A DNA stretch of 48,684 nt from Sedimenticola sp. (GTDB taxonomy: Bacteria; Pseudomonadota; Gammaproteobacteria; Chromatiales; Chromatiaceae): assembly GCA_027068915.1 (NCBI GenBank), contig JAMOLT010000006.1, forward strand, positions 1-48,684, in the 5' to 3' direction. The position numbers and the translations under genes were made by a program. Shown here one piece after another: positions 34,728 through 43,778 of the stretch. The notes under the pieces were generated by a model. The model was given only the letters and a program-made list of their open reading frames with translations, searched no databases and was not told the origin of the DNA. The first letter of the stretch is position 1; each line of letters begins with the position of its first letter.

Positions 34728-35687
34728 TTAGTTGTTCGTTGGGTTGAAGGTTAACTTGGCGACATTGCCTTTGGTGTAGGGCGCAAGGTCAAAAGGTCTG
34801 CCATCAATGGTGATGCTGACATTGCGGGCATTGCCCAGCACCATTTTATATGGCGGCTTGCCCTTGAGCTCATATTTATCGCCGGCCTGACGCCTCCCCA
34901 CCAGCTTGAAACTGCGGCTGCTGTCGCGTACATCAACCCAGCAGTCCCCGCTGAAAGACAACAACACCCGGGGTTGCACGGCAGCCTGCTGCTCATTTTC
35001 CCCGGCCGGAGCTGGCGCTTCACTTTCTCCAGAAGAAGCCCCGTTTTCAGTTTCTGTTAGCGGGACTGGTGCATCATCCACCACGACCTCCGGTGATTTT
35101 TCCATTGCTTCAGCAGGAGAAGCAACCACCGGCGTTTGCGGAGCAGTTTGCACCGGCGCGGCAACAGCGGCGGGAGCAATCTCCTCCATTTCTACTGCGG
35201 GCACCGTCTGTGCAATTGACTCTTCCAGCGCCGATTCTTTGTCCAGATAGGATTTCCACCACAAGCCAAATACCGTGATCAAAGCAATAGCGATCAGCCA
35301 TGTCGCAAGACGCACCAGGCCATGGCTGCTGTGAATCTCCTTTCGAACCCCCTGTGCAACTGCCGGAGGAACCGAGCAATCTTCCCCTTCCGGGCAAAGC
35401 TGCCCGAACTCCTTGAGAACAACCTCCACCGGCGCGCCAACCAGACGTGCAAAGTTTCGGTAATAGCCCCGCACAAACACCCTGGCGGGCAACACCTCGT
35501 AGTTCTCTTCTTCCAGGGCATGAACCATGACCCGGCTCAGGTGCAATTGCTCTGCAACCGTTGCAACTTCCATGCCCATCGCTTCACGGGCCTGTTTCAG
35601 GCGCTTACCAGGAGACGGCACCAAGCCACCCGGCGATTGGTCGGTTTTCTTTGGAGATTGTCGCCTTTGTACCTTTACCGCTGCCAT
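34728..35687 (-). CDS. rodZ: RodZ-like cytoskeletal protein (HTH, membrane helix, DUF4115)
   Basis: A 319-residue bitopic protein. The N-terminal helix-turn-helix (PGKRLKQAREAMGMEVATVAEQLHLSRVMVHALEEENYEVLPARVFVRGYYRNFARLVG) is the MreB-binding part, followed by one membrane helix (LATWLIAIALITVFGLWW), a Pro/Ala/Glu-rich linker and a C-terminal DUF4115 domain (SFSGDCWVDVRDSSRSFKLVGRRQAGDKYELKGKPPYKMVLGNARNVSITIDG). RodZ couples MreB to the rod-shape wall machinery. It sits ten bases after pilW. Confidence 0.94.
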   Translation of the reverse strand: MAAVKVQRRQSPKKTDQSPGGLVPSPGKRLKQAREAMGMEVATVAEQLHLSRVMVHALEEENYEVLPARVFVRGYYRNFARLVGAPVEVVLKEFGQLCPEGEDCSVPPAVAQGVRKEIHSSHGLVRLATWLIAIALITVFGLWWKSYLDKESALEESIAQTVPAVEMEEIAPAAVAAPVQTAPQTPVVASPAEAMEKSPEVVVDDAPVPLTETENGASSGESEAPAPAGENEQQAAVQPRVLLSFSGDCWVDVRDSSRSFKLVGRRQAGDKYELKGKPPYKMVLGNARNVSITIDGRPFDLAPYTKGNVAKLTFNPTNN

Positions 35688-35696
35688 GATCTACGT

Positions 35697-36467
35697 TCAG
35701 TACCCCAGCTTCTGCGCTTGTTCTGAATCGGGGAATTCGGACTTGAGCAGAAGCTCGTCACTTCTTTCCTGATCCAGGTTTTCCAGCTTGCGCTCGATAA
35801 GAATGCTCAGGTAAAGCACTTGCGCCGTTGGCTTTGCCACCTCTCGGTAGCGTTGCAGATAGGCTCTGGCGGAGAAGTATTCTCCCTGTTGGTAACGCAG
35901 CTCTGCCATCTGAGACAACGCGGTGGGATACCCGGGATTGCGCTCCAGTGCCCGCAACAGATAGGATTCCGCTCCGGAGGTATTCCCCGCCTTTCCGGCG
36001 CAGTAACCTGCATTGGCAAGCGCTACCCATGGGGTCTCATACAGGGGGTTCTTCAATGCCTTGTCGAACAGAGGAGCGGCACGGGGATATTCACCCAGTT
36101 TGCACAGATAGCTGCCATATGCGTTCAGTGCATAAGGGTTGCGGTCATCCGCTTCTATCGAACGCTGATAAGCTGCATTGGCGGGACCATTTTCGCCCAG
36201 TGTTTCATAAATCAGCGCCAGCACCAGATGGGCGTTGCCGTTATTGGAATCACGCGCCACGGCTTGTTTTGCCTTGCTCAAGGCCGTGCGGTAGTCACCA
36301 TGTCGCATATATTCATAAGCCAGCTTGACATAGGTGTCTGCCGCCGAGCTGTAGGTCTGCGCCTTTCCCAAATTGCCGGTATTGGGATCATTTTCCTCCC
36401 GAACCAGTCCGGTGTTACAGGCCCCCAAAAACATCGACAGCAACAATACCAGTAAATTGCGTTTCAT
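35697..36467 (-). CDS. pilW: Type IV pilus biogenesis/stability lipoprotein PilW (PilF)
   Basis: A 256-residue TPR lipoprotein with signal MKRNLLVLLLSMFLGAC (lipobox LGAC) and about six TPR units, for example TYVKLAYEYMRHGDYRTALSKAKQAVARDSNNGNAHLVLALIYETLGENGPANAAYQRSIEADDRNPYALNAYGSYLCKLG. PilW/PilF is the pilotin for the PilQ secretin. No other pilus gene is in this window. It overlaps rlmN by four bases. Confidence 0.93.
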   Translation of the reverse strand: MKRNLLVLLLSMFLGACNTGLVREENDPNTGNLGKAQTYSSAADTYVKLAYEYMRHGDYRTALSKAKQAVARDSNNGNAHLVLALIYETLGENGPANAAYQRSIEADDRNPYALNAYGSYLCKLGEYPRAAPLFDKALKNPLYETPWVALANAGYCAGKAGNTSGAESYLLRALERNPGYPTALSQMAELRYQQGEYFSARAYLQRYREVAKPTAQVLYLSILIERKLENLDQERSDELLLKSEFPDSEQAQKLGY

Positions 36468-37558
36468 GAAAAAAGCCCCTGTTGTTGCCGCTGGTGTCTG
36501 GAAACCGCCGTGCGTCCACTGCGATCCTGCACCTTGCCCACCAGTTGACCACAGGCTGCATCAATATCGTCACCCCGGGTCTTGCGCAACATGGCCATGA
36601 TCCCAGCCCTCATCAGCTTCTGGCGGAAGGCTTCTATACGCTCCGGTGGCGAAGTTCGATAATCCGTTCCCGGAAAAGGATTGAACGGAATCAGATTGAT
36701 CTTGGATGGTGTACCTTCCAGCAGGCGTATCAGCGCCCGCGCCTGGGCAATGCTGTCGTTCACTCCATCGAGCATGACATACTCCCAGGTAACCTTGCGG
36801 CGCTTGTCATCCCTGACAAACTCACGGCAGGCGGGAATCAGCTCTTCCAGGGGATATTTGCGATTGATCGGAACCAGCTCGTTGCGCAGCTCGTTATCCG
36901 GCGCATGCAGGGAAACAGCCAGACTCACATCAGACACCTTCCGCAGCCGATACAGATTGGGCACGATGCCCGAAGTACTGATGGTCACCCGGTACTTGGA
37001 CAGTAAATAAGCCAGGTCATCCTGCATCAGGTCCATGGCGTCGACCACTGGTTCGAAATTCGCCAGGGGTTCTCCCATACCCATCATCACCACATTGGTA
37101 GGCGCCTTGCCCATTCGCCGGGTGGCATGCCAGACCTGCCCGATAATCTCTCCCACAGTGAGATTACGATTGAACCCCTGCCGGGCCGTAGCGCAAAAAG
37201 AGCAATTCAGTGCACAGCCCACCTGAGAAGATACACAAACCGTGTTGCGATTACCGTCCGGCAGATAAACCGTTTCGATACGCTGACCGTTGGCCAGTTC
37301 CATCACCCACTTGACTGTTCCATCCAGAGACGGCTGTTCCAGCACGATTTTCGGCAACCGCACCTCTGCTTCCATATGCAAGCTTGCGCGCAGTTTCTTG
37401 GAAAGATCGGTCATCTGATCGAAATCCGTCACGCCATGCTTGTGAATCCACTTCAACACATTGCGCCCGTGAAACGGCTTGGCGCCAAGGCTTACAAAGT
37501 AGTCCTCCATGGCCTTGCGGTTCAGATCCAGCAGATTTACAGGTTTGCCTGTGGTCAA
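36464..37558 (-). CDS. rlmN: 23S rRNA/tRNA adenine C2-methyltransferase RlmN
   Basis: A 364-residue radical-SAM enzyme methylating A2503 of 23S rRNA and A37 of some tRNAs. The cluster motif CALNCSFCATARQGFNRN gives CxxxCxxC, and the phrases MGMGEPLANFEPVVDAM and NLIPFNPFPGTDYRTSPPERIEAFRQKL are typical. The best start is a TTG at 37558 (TTG-ACC-ACA, protein MTTGKPVNLLDLNRKAM), with GGGA about nine bases upstream; no better ATG precedes the conserved region. It heads the pilW-rodZ-hisS string. Confidence 0.95.
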   Translation of the reverse strand: MTTGKPVNLLDLNRKAMEDYFVSLGAKPFHGRNVLKWIHKHGVTDFDQMTDLSKKLRASLHMEAEVRLPKIVLEQPSLDGTVKWVMELANGQRIETVYLPDGNRNTVCVSSQVGCALNCSFCATARQGFNRNLTVGEIIGQVWHATRRMGKAPTNVVMMGMGEPLANFEPVVDAMDLMQDDLAYLLSKYRVTISTSGIVPNLYRLRKVSDVSLAVSLHAPDNELRNELVPINRKYPLEELIPACREFVRDDKRRKVTWEYVMLDGVNDSIAQARALIRLLEGTPSKINLIPFNPFPGTDYRTSPPERIEAFRQKLMRAGIMAMLRKTRGDDIDAACGQLVGKVQDRSGRTAVSRHQRQQQGLFS

Positions 37559-37680
37559 TGTGTGTTCCCGGAAAACATCCCAAAAAATGATTATTTATAC
37601 TAAATATATAGGAAGCAGGCGATTTTACCTTGCATGGCACCTTTCCGCCAATGAATTCATGCCTGTTTGCCCGGCGGGTC

Positions 37681-37686
37681 TATAAT
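37681..37686 (+). promoter_or_regulatory. Putative -10 (TATAAT) of the prolyl oligopeptidase gene
   Basis: A perfect TATAAT lies 29 bases before the ATG at 37716, inside the 157-bp divergent gap shared with rlmN. The expected -35 region (about 37658-37663) is poor. The rest of the gap, especially 37585-37612, is A+T-rich and probably also contains the rlmN promoter on the other strand. Confidence 0.4.
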
Positions 37687-37715
37687 CCTGTTTTTACCCC
37701 GACAAGAAAAGAGCC

Positions 37716-39851
37716 ATGCTACTGCAAACAATCACCTTCGGAATCGCCTTTGCCCTTGCCGCAACTGGCCAGTCGCCCATGAAAAATCAGCCACAACAGT
37801 ACCCCAGCGCCAAAAAGACGGATCAATTCGATATCTATCACGGCGTACGGGTCAGCGATCCGTACCGCTGGCTGGAAAACCTGGATTCAGCGGAAACCAG
37901 AGCCTGGGTCGAGGCAGAAAATCAGCTGACCAATGCCTGGCTGGAAAAATTCCCCGAACGTGAGCGCATTCGCAAGCGGCTGACCGAGCTATGGAACTAT
38001 GAGCGCTATTCTGTGCCCTACAAGAGGGCAGGACGCTATTTCTTCCGCCGCAACGATGGCCTGCAGAACCAGTCTGTAGTCTACACCCAACACAGCTTGC
38101 AGGATCAGCCTGAAGTCCTTATCGACCCGAACAAGCTATCAAAAGACGGTACCGTCGCGCTGAAGGACTCCGCCGTCAGTCCTGACGGGAAATATTACGC
38201 CTATGCTGTTGCCGAGGCCGGATCAGACTGGACTGAATGGCGCATCAGGGATATCGACACCAAAAAAGATCTGGATGATCATCTGAAGTGGATAAAGTTT
38301 TCCGGAGTTTCCTGGGCTGCGGACAGCCGGGGATTTTACTACTCTCGCTATGATGCACCTGAAGGTGACAACCGGTTCAAGGACATCAACTATTTCCCCA
38401 AGCTCTACTTCCACCGTCTGGGTGAGTCCCAGGCGCAGGATCAGCTCATTTACCATCGCCCGGATCACAAGGAATGGTCCTTCAACGGCATCGCCACGAA
38501 AGATGGAAAGTACCTGCTGATCGAGGTCGGGCGGGGCACAGAGGATAAAAACCTGCTCTACTATCAGGATCTGGAGCACCCACAAAGCAGCATCAAACCC
38601 CTCGTTGAAACCTGGCAGGCCAGCTATTCGTATCTGGGAAATCAGGGCTCAAAATTCTGGTTTCTGAGCAATGACAAGGCCCCGCGGGGCAAAATTCTGG
38701 AAATCGATCTCAACAATCCCGGCCGGGAACACTGGAAGGAAATGCTGGCCGAATCGAAAGATGCCATTGAAACCGCCAGCATGGTCAACAACAGTTTTAT
38801 CATCAGCTATCTTCACCATGCCCGGCACAAAATCCTGATCAAGCCGCTCACGGGAAAAGCGCATGAACTGGAGCTGCCGGGCATCGGCAGCGCCGGGGGA
38901 TTTTACGGCGAGCAAGATGCTACAGAAACCTTCTTTTCCTGGACCAGCTTCAACACTCCGACACGCATCTACCACCTGGATCTCGTCAGCGGGAAGACTA
39001 CGCTGTTCAAAAAACCAAAGGTCAAGTTCAATCCGGAAGATTATGTTACCCGGCAAGTGTTCTACGACAGCAAGGACGGCACCCGCATACCCATGTTCAT
39101 CACCCACCACCGCAACCTGAAACGCAATGGTGGCAACCCAACCCTGCTCTATGGCTATGGCGGCTTCAACATCTCTCTGACACCCTATTTTTCCGTCTCC
39201 AATCTGGTGTGGATGGAAACCGGAGGCGTCTATGCCGTTCCCAATTTGCGTGGTGGTGGCGAGTATGGGCAGAAATGGCATGAAGCCGGCACCAAAACAA
39301 GAAAGCAGAATGTTTTCGACGATTTCATCAGCGCTGCCGAGTGGCTCATCGCCAACAACTACACTTCCTCCAGACACCTGGGTATCAGCGGCGGCAGCAA
39401 TGGCGGTCTTCTGGTGGCTGCCGTGTTGCTGCAACGGCCCGATCTTTTTGCCGCTGCCGTACCTGCGGTCGGGGTGCTGGATATGCTGCGCTTCAACAAG
39501 TTCACCATCGGCTGGGCCTGGGAATCTGACTATGGCTCTCCGGAAAACGAAGCGGAATTCAAGGCGCTGTACGCCTATTCTCCCTACCACAATATCAAAC
39601 CCGGCATTCAATACCCTGCTACCCTGGTTACCACCGCTGACCATGATGACCGGGTGTATCCCGCACACAGTTTCAAGTTTACCGCTGCACTGCAGGTCGC
39701 CCAGGCAAGCACTGATCCCATCCTCATTCGCATCGAAACCCGGGCCGGGCACGGGGCAGGCAAACCCACCAGCAAACGCATCGAGGAAGCCGCCGACAAA
39801 TTGGCGTTTCTGCGTTATTTCCTGACAGGCGAAGACAGATCACATGAATAG
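37716..39851 (+). CDS. Prolyl oligopeptidase family serine peptidase (S9A)
   Basis: A 711-residue S9A peptidase. A short hydrophobic N-terminus (LLQTITFGIAFALAATG) may be a signal peptide. The N-terminal propeller opens with DIYHGVRVSDPYRWLENLDSAETRAWVEAEN, and the C-terminal alpha/beta-hydrolase holds the triad: Ser in ISGGSNGGLLVAAV (near 560), Asp in TTADHDDRVYPAHS and His in RAGHGAGKPTSK. It should cleave short peptides after proline. The next gene overlaps its end by eight bases. Confidence 0.95.
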   Translation: MLLQTITFGIAFALAATGQSPMKNQPQQYPSAKKTDQFDIYHGVRVSDPYRWLENLDSAETRAWVEAENQLTNAWLEKFPERERIRKRLTELWNYERYSVPYKRAGRYFFRRNDGLQNQSVVYTQHSLQDQPEVLIDPNKLSKDGTVALKDSAVSPDGKYYAYAVAEAGSDWTEWRIRDIDTKKDLDDHLKWIKFSGVSWAADSRGFYYSRYDAPEGDNRFKDINYFPKLYFHRLGESQAQDQLIYHRPDHKEWSFNGIATKDGKYLLIEVGRGTEDKNLLYYQDLEHPQSSIKPLVETWQASYSYLGNQGSKFWFLSNDKAPRGKILEIDLNNPGREHWKEMLAESKDAIETASMVNNSFIISYLHHARHKILIKPLTGKAHELELPGIGSAGGFYGEQDATETFFSWTSFNTPTRIYHLDLVSGKTTLFKKPKVKFNPEDYVTRQVFYDSKDGTRIPMFITHHRNLKRNGGNPTLLYGYGGFNISLTPYFSVSNLVWMETGGVYAVPNLRGGGEYGQKWHEAGTKTRKQNVFDDFISAAEWLIANNYTSSRHLGISGGSNGGLLVAAVLLQRPDLFAAAVPAVGVLDMLRFNKFTIGWAWESDYGSPENEAEFKALYAYSPYHNIKPGIQYPATLVTTADHDDRVYPAHSFKFTAALQVAQASTDPILIRIETRAGHGAGKPTSKRIEEAADKLAFLRYFLTGEDRSHE

Positions 39852-40971
39852 CAATGAAAAAAACCAACCCACCATGAAATGGTCCATGCGCCTGGGCACA
39901 CTGGCAGGCATTGCTGTATATGTGCATGCCACTTTTCTGATTCTGCTGGTATGGATCGCCCTGAGTTACTGGCGCAGCGAGCAAAGCCTGCAAGCAGTGG
40001 TGCAAGGCGTGGGTTTTATTCTGGCGCTGTTTGGCTGCGTGGTTTTACATGAGCTGGGGCACGCACTCACCGCCAGACGCTTCGGCATCAAGACCCGGGA
40101 CATTACCTTGCTGCCCATCGGCGGCGTGGCCTCATTGGAAAAAATGCCGGATGATCCCAAACAGGAAATTCTTGTCGCCCTGGCCGGCCCTGCGGTAAAC
40201 ATCGTTATCGCCGGGCTGATCTGGCTGTGGCTAAGCCTGCAACAGATAGTGATGCCGGATGAACTGTCATCCATGCTCCAGGGAGGCATGCTACAGCAGT
40301 TGCTGGTAGTCAACCTGTTCCTTGCCGGGTTCAACCTGCTGCCGGCCTTCCCCATGGACGGCGGGCGGGTTTTACGCGCCATATTGGCGATGCGCATGGA
40401 TCGTATCAACGCCACCCGTATGGCCGCCAGCGTCGGCCAGGCCTTTGCCCTGTGGCTGGGCCTGGTTGGCCTGCTGTACAACCCGTTCCTGCTATTCATT
40501 GCCCTGTTCGTTTGGATTGGCGCCATGGCCGAAGCCGGCACCGAAGAGATCCGTTCACTGCTGCATGGCACTACCTTGTCACATGCCATCATCACCCATT
40601 TTGAAAGCCTCTCGCCCCACGACAGCCTGACCCGCGCCATCCAGCTCACCCTGGATGGCGTACAGAAGGATTTTCCCGTGATGCAGGACCAGGAAATCAT
40701 CGGCGTCCTGACCCAGGAAGATCTTTTGCGCGGCCTGCATGAACAGGGTGCACTGGCGATGGTACGCGAATACATGCAAACCAATGTCGAGAAAGCCGAC
40801 ATCGACGAACCCCTGGAATCCGTGATGAAACGCCTGCAAACCTGCGGCTGCCGCCTGCTGGCAGTTACCCGGAATGGTCAGCTGGCGGGCATCGTGAATA
40901 TAGAAAACATTCTGGAGTTGATGCGTATCGAAGCCGCCCTGAAAAAAGGAAGCCGCAGGTTCAAGCCCTGA
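39844..40971 (+). CDS. Site-2 protease family membrane metalloprotease with CBS domains
   Basis: A 375-residue M50 protease. The zinc site HELGHALTARRFGI lies in the second or third membrane helix (His at about 69 and 73), and the second motif NLLPAFPMDGGRVLRA near 160-175 supplies the Asp ligand. Residues about 240-375 form two CBS domains (AIQLTLDGVQKDFPVMQDQEIIGVLTQEDLLRGL and PLESVMKRLQTCGCRLLAVTRNGQLAGIVNIENILELM). This is the SpoIVFB-like group with CBS domains, which respond to adenine nucleotides in relatives. Substrate unknown; RseP-type PDZ domains are absent. It starts inside the end of the peptidase gene. Confidence 0.92.
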   Translation: MNSNEKNQPTMKWSMRLGTLAGIAVYVHATFLILLVWIALSYWRSEQSLQAVVQGVGFILALFGCVVLHELGHALTARRFGIKTRDITLLPIGGVASLEKMPDDPKQEILVALAGPAVNIVIAGLIWLWLSLQQIVMPDELSSMLQGGMLQQLLVVNLFLAGFNLLPAFPMDGGRVLRAILAMRMDRINATRMAASVGQAFALWLGLVGLLYNPFLLFIALFVWIGAMAEAGTEEIRSLLHGTTLSHAIITHFESLSPHDSLTRAIQLTLDGVQKDFPVMQDQEIIGVLTQEDLLRGLHEQGALAMVREYMQTNVEKADIDEPLESVMKRLQTCGCRLLAVTRNGQLAGIVNIENILELMRIEAALKKGSRRFKP

Positions 40972-41032
40972 CAGTCCGCGAAAAACGCAGGGAGGGGGTG
41001 GTTATGCGAAGCCGGCATCATATGCTGCCGGA

Positions 41033-41863
41033 TTGAAATGCTACACTGGAATCACTGCTTACCGATACCCTCCCCTCACTTCCGTGGCCATCCGATGCTT
41101 ATTCGTTCAAGCTGTACCCCTGATTGCCGCGCTGGCAATACTGGCGGGCTGTGAAACCCCACCGGAAAAAATCATCGAGGAAAAACCGCCCGCCCCTGCT
41201 GCCCCGCAACAGCCGGACCCGCAGCTGATAACCGCCAGGGAAACCATTGGCAAACTCCAGGCAGAAATCGCCAAACTCAAGCAACATTCCGCTGTACAGA
41301 AAAGGCACAACCTGGAACTGCAGCTGCAACTGCTTGAGAAACAGTCTGTTGTAGCGCTACTGTTGCAGACTCACAACCAGGCAATCCAGGAAGTGGTGCG
41401 CGCCAAAGCACGACTGGGCAGCCGTCACAGCAAAGCCGAAACAGTTGCCAGTCTGGCCGAGCTGAAGTTGAGCCTGAAAAATGCAGAATCAAAAAAAACA
41501 GGAGCGCAACCACGCATCCCGCTCCGTGCCAGGCAGTATCTGACCATGGCGGAAGCCGAACTGGAAAAGAGCAATTTTGAAGGCGCTTCCTATCTCATGG
41601 ATCAGGCACGCCGTTCTCTGGCCTGGATGAAACCAGGAACCGGCATCACCAATCAGGATTCCGCCTTTCCCGTCCCCCTGAAGATGAAGACAAAGGGTCC
41701 AGCCAATGTGCGCTCCGGCCCCAACCGAAAGCAGCGGGTGCTGTTTCAGCTCAACGATGGCTCGGAAGTTTCCGCCCTCGATCGAAATGGACTGTGGGTA
41801 CAAATCAAGACTACTGATGGAAAAACCGGCTGGGTACACTTCAGCCTGTTGAAAACAGATTGA
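41033..41863 (+). CDS. Lipoprotein with coiled coil and C-terminal SH3 domain
   Basis: A 276-residue protein of unknown role. A hydrophobic stretch ends in the lipobox ILAGC, then a Pro-rich spacer, a probable coiled coil (about 65-150, AKLKQHSAVQKRHNLELQLQLLEKQSV), a helical hairpin (RQYLTMAEAELEKSNFEGASYLMDQARRSL) and a bacterial SH3b domain (KGPANVRSGPNRKQRVLFQLNDGSEVSALDRNGLWVQIKTTDGKTGWVHFSLL). The start is unclear: TTG at 41033 is the longest, GTG at 41082 gives a more ordinary lipoprotein signal, and neither has a convincing ribosome site. SH3b domains usually bind peptidoglycan or partner proteins. Confidence 0.8.
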   Translation: MKCYTGITAYRYPPLTSVAIRCLFVQAVPLIAALAILAGCETPPEKIIEEKPPAPAAPQQPDPQLITARETIGKLQAEIAKLKQHSAVQKRHNLELQLQLLEKQSVVALLLQTHNQAIQEVVRAKARLGSRHSKAETVASLAELKLSLKNAESKKTGAQPRIPLRARQYLTMAEAELEKSNFEGASYLMDQARRSLAWMKPGTGITNQDSAFPVPLKMKTKGPANVRSGPNRKQRVLFQLNDGSEVSALDRNGLWVQIKTTDGKTGWVHFSLLKTD

Positions 41864-41895
41864 AATGTGTATCTATTGGTGGGAGGCACGTTGAA

Positions 41896-43557
41896 TCAGT
41901 TTCTGTTGGGATAGGGGAGGATGTTGCTGTTCATCGGCTCTTCGCCAGCCATTGCAACCCGGTTTCTGCCCCGTTGCTTGGCCATATACATGGCCTTGTC
42001 TGCACGGTCGATTAACTGCTCCTGGGTTTCTTCCGGACCGCCAATCTCAGCCACACCGATACTCACGGTGACTTTCAGCAATTTCCCCTGATAGCTGACA
42101 TGGGACATGGCAATGGCGCTGCACATCCGCTCTGCCACTCCCAGAGCCGTCTTTTTGGTGGTTTCATCCAGCAAAGCAATAAACTCCTCCCCACCATAGC
42201 GCCCCACCATGTCCACCTGACGCACCTGCTCATCCAGTACGGTAGCCACATGCCGCAGCACTTCATCCCCGGCCAGATGGCCATGTTGGTCATTGATCTT
42301 CTTGAAATGATCGATATCGATCAGCAATATCGAGAAAGCCCGCCGATGACGCCGGTAGCGCGCCAGCATGGCGGCGAACTCTTCCATAATCGCCTTGCGA
42401 TTCGGCAACCGGGTGAGGCAATCGGTGGTCGTGAGCAACTCCAGTCGCTCACGGCTCTGCTGCAGCTGCACAACCATGTCATTGAATACCCGTGAAGCCA
42501 AACCCAGTTCGTCCTTGTGCCGCACCGGGATTTGCACCTCCAGGTCATCCTCCGCCACCCGCCCGGCAGCCTCCGTCAACTCCCGCAAAGGGGAAATAAT
42601 CCCCCAGGCCAGCCAGTAGGCCAGCAGGCCGATCACGCTCACCAACCCCAGAACGGCCAGCAGTGTAAAGTTGCGCATGCGCTCGATATCGGCAAACAGC
42701 GCAGCCCGCCGTTTCTCCATGAGCACAAACCAGGGATATCCAGCCACCTTGGTCAGGGTACCCACCATTGGCTCACCATCGTCGCGCATGTAGGCTGACA
42801 ACTGACCTGACACTTGAGAGAGTTTCGCGAGATCCAGCCTGCTGCCAGGCACAAACTCCCTGCCCGAAGCTGTGCTGAGCAATACTCTGCCATCCGCATC
42901 AACCAGGAACAGCTGCTCTCCGGAGCCTTTTTTCTCACCCGCCATCAGGGCCGTCTGCATCATCTGGATCAGAGAGCGGGTACGAACCTCGGCACCCAGA
43001 ATACCCAGAGCACCATCACTCCCTGATGAGACCGGCACGCCCAGCAGCAGCACTGGATCCTGGCCGGCTTCATCAACATGGAAATCACCGATAACCCTCT
43101 GCTGCGCACTGGCCTGTTTCAGCCAATCACCGGGCAATGCCACAGGTTGGCCATCCGCCGGATCCTGAGCGATGAGAGCACCCTCATTATCGAATACCAG
43201 CAGCCGTTGATAGAGTTGATACTGCTTGCGAACCAGCGCCAGGTAGCTGCTCATGTCGGCTATGGGGTCAGATTTGTTCTCTTCCCCGGACTCGGCCTCC
43301 ATGGGTGGTGGCCGATAATATTCGGCCAGCTCATCCGACAGGAGGTAAGAACTGGAAAAGACACGAATTTCATAGAGCCGCCCTTTCAACCAGAGAGCCA
43401 GCTCCCGTTCGACATGGGAAACCGTGCTTTTCAGCTCCTGCTGTGTGTTTTCCAGCAGGGTTTTTTCCGACTGCTGGAAATAGACCCAGCCCAGTCCCAA
43501 CGACGGCAGCAGGGTGACCAGAACGGCGAACAGCAAAATACGGTTGCGAATGCTCAT
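41896..43557 (-). CDS. Membrane diguanylate cyclase: periplasmic sensor, HAMP, GGDEF
   Basis: A 553-residue protein starting at the ATG at 43557 (MSIRNRILLFAVLVTLLPSLGLGWVYF), with GGGA seven bases upstream; the open frame extends further but without similarity. Two membrane helices (about 8-26 and 296-320) bracket a Cache-like periplasmic domain; HAMP follows (IISPLRELTEAAGRVAEDDLEVQIPVRHKDELG), then GGDEF. The active-site motif is GGEEF (455-459) and the inhibitory site RQVD (446-449) lies five residues before it, so the enzyme should make c-di-GMP with product inhibition. It may feed BcsA or the PilZ protein in this window; that link is inference. Confidence 0.94.
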   Translation of the reverse strand: MSIRNRILLFAVLVTLLPSLGLGWVYFQQSEKTLLENTQQELKSTVSHVERELALWLKGRLYEIRVFSSSYLLSDELAEYYRPPPMEAESGEENKSDPIADMSSYLALVRKQYQLYQRLLVFDNEGALIAQDPADGQPVALPGDWLKQASAQQRVIGDFHVDEAGQDPVLLLGVPVSSGSDGALGILGAEVRTRSLIQMMQTALMAGEKKGSGEQLFLVDADGRVLLSTASGREFVPGSRLDLAKLSQVSGQLSAYMRDDGEPMVGTLTKVAGYPWFVLMEKRRAALFADIERMRNFTLLAVLGLVSVIGLLAYWLAWGIISPLRELTEAAGRVAEDDLEVQIPVRHKDELGLASRVFNDMVVQLQQSRERLELLTTTDCLTRLPNRKAIMEEFAAMLARYRRHRRAFSILLIDIDHFKKINDQHGHLAGDEVLRHVATVLDEQVRQVDMVGRYGGEEFIALLDETTKKTALGVAERMCSAIAMSHVSYQGKLLKVTVSIGVAEIGGPEETQEQLIDRADKAMYMAKQRGRNRVAMAGEEPMNSNILPYPNRN

Positions 43558-43641
43558 GAATAATCCCGATTGATACAGTAAATATGGCACGGGCAAAAGC
43601 AATCCGTTCACTGACAGCAGCAGAACAGTGGATTGATTCAT

Positions 43642-43778
43642 GTCATGGGAAAAACAGTGGCAGAAAATGTGAACCAGCCCACGAAGCCATGCGTAAAATC
43701 CCAGCAGGCACCGACCTCAAGGCCTGTGCCAACTCATCGTTGCGCGGCACGGGGAATGCCGCAGATGACCGGATTTTT
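43642..43778. other. Intergenic stretch between the diguanylate cyclase and the ACP-ligase-acyltransferase gene
   Basis: These 137 bp contain no gene that I can support. A 6-bp-stem hairpin (43744-43749 against 43757-43762) lies after the stop of the acyltransferase fusion gene but has no T-run. The promoter of the cyclase gene is probably between 43558 and 43620, where I see only a weak candidate. Confidence 0.5.

Noticed and set aside
41896-43641. Longer diguanylate cyclase start at 43641
   Set aside because: The first 28 residues add a hydrophobic segment without a ribosome site; the ATG at 43557 has GGGA at good spacing and begins a normal signal-anchor.
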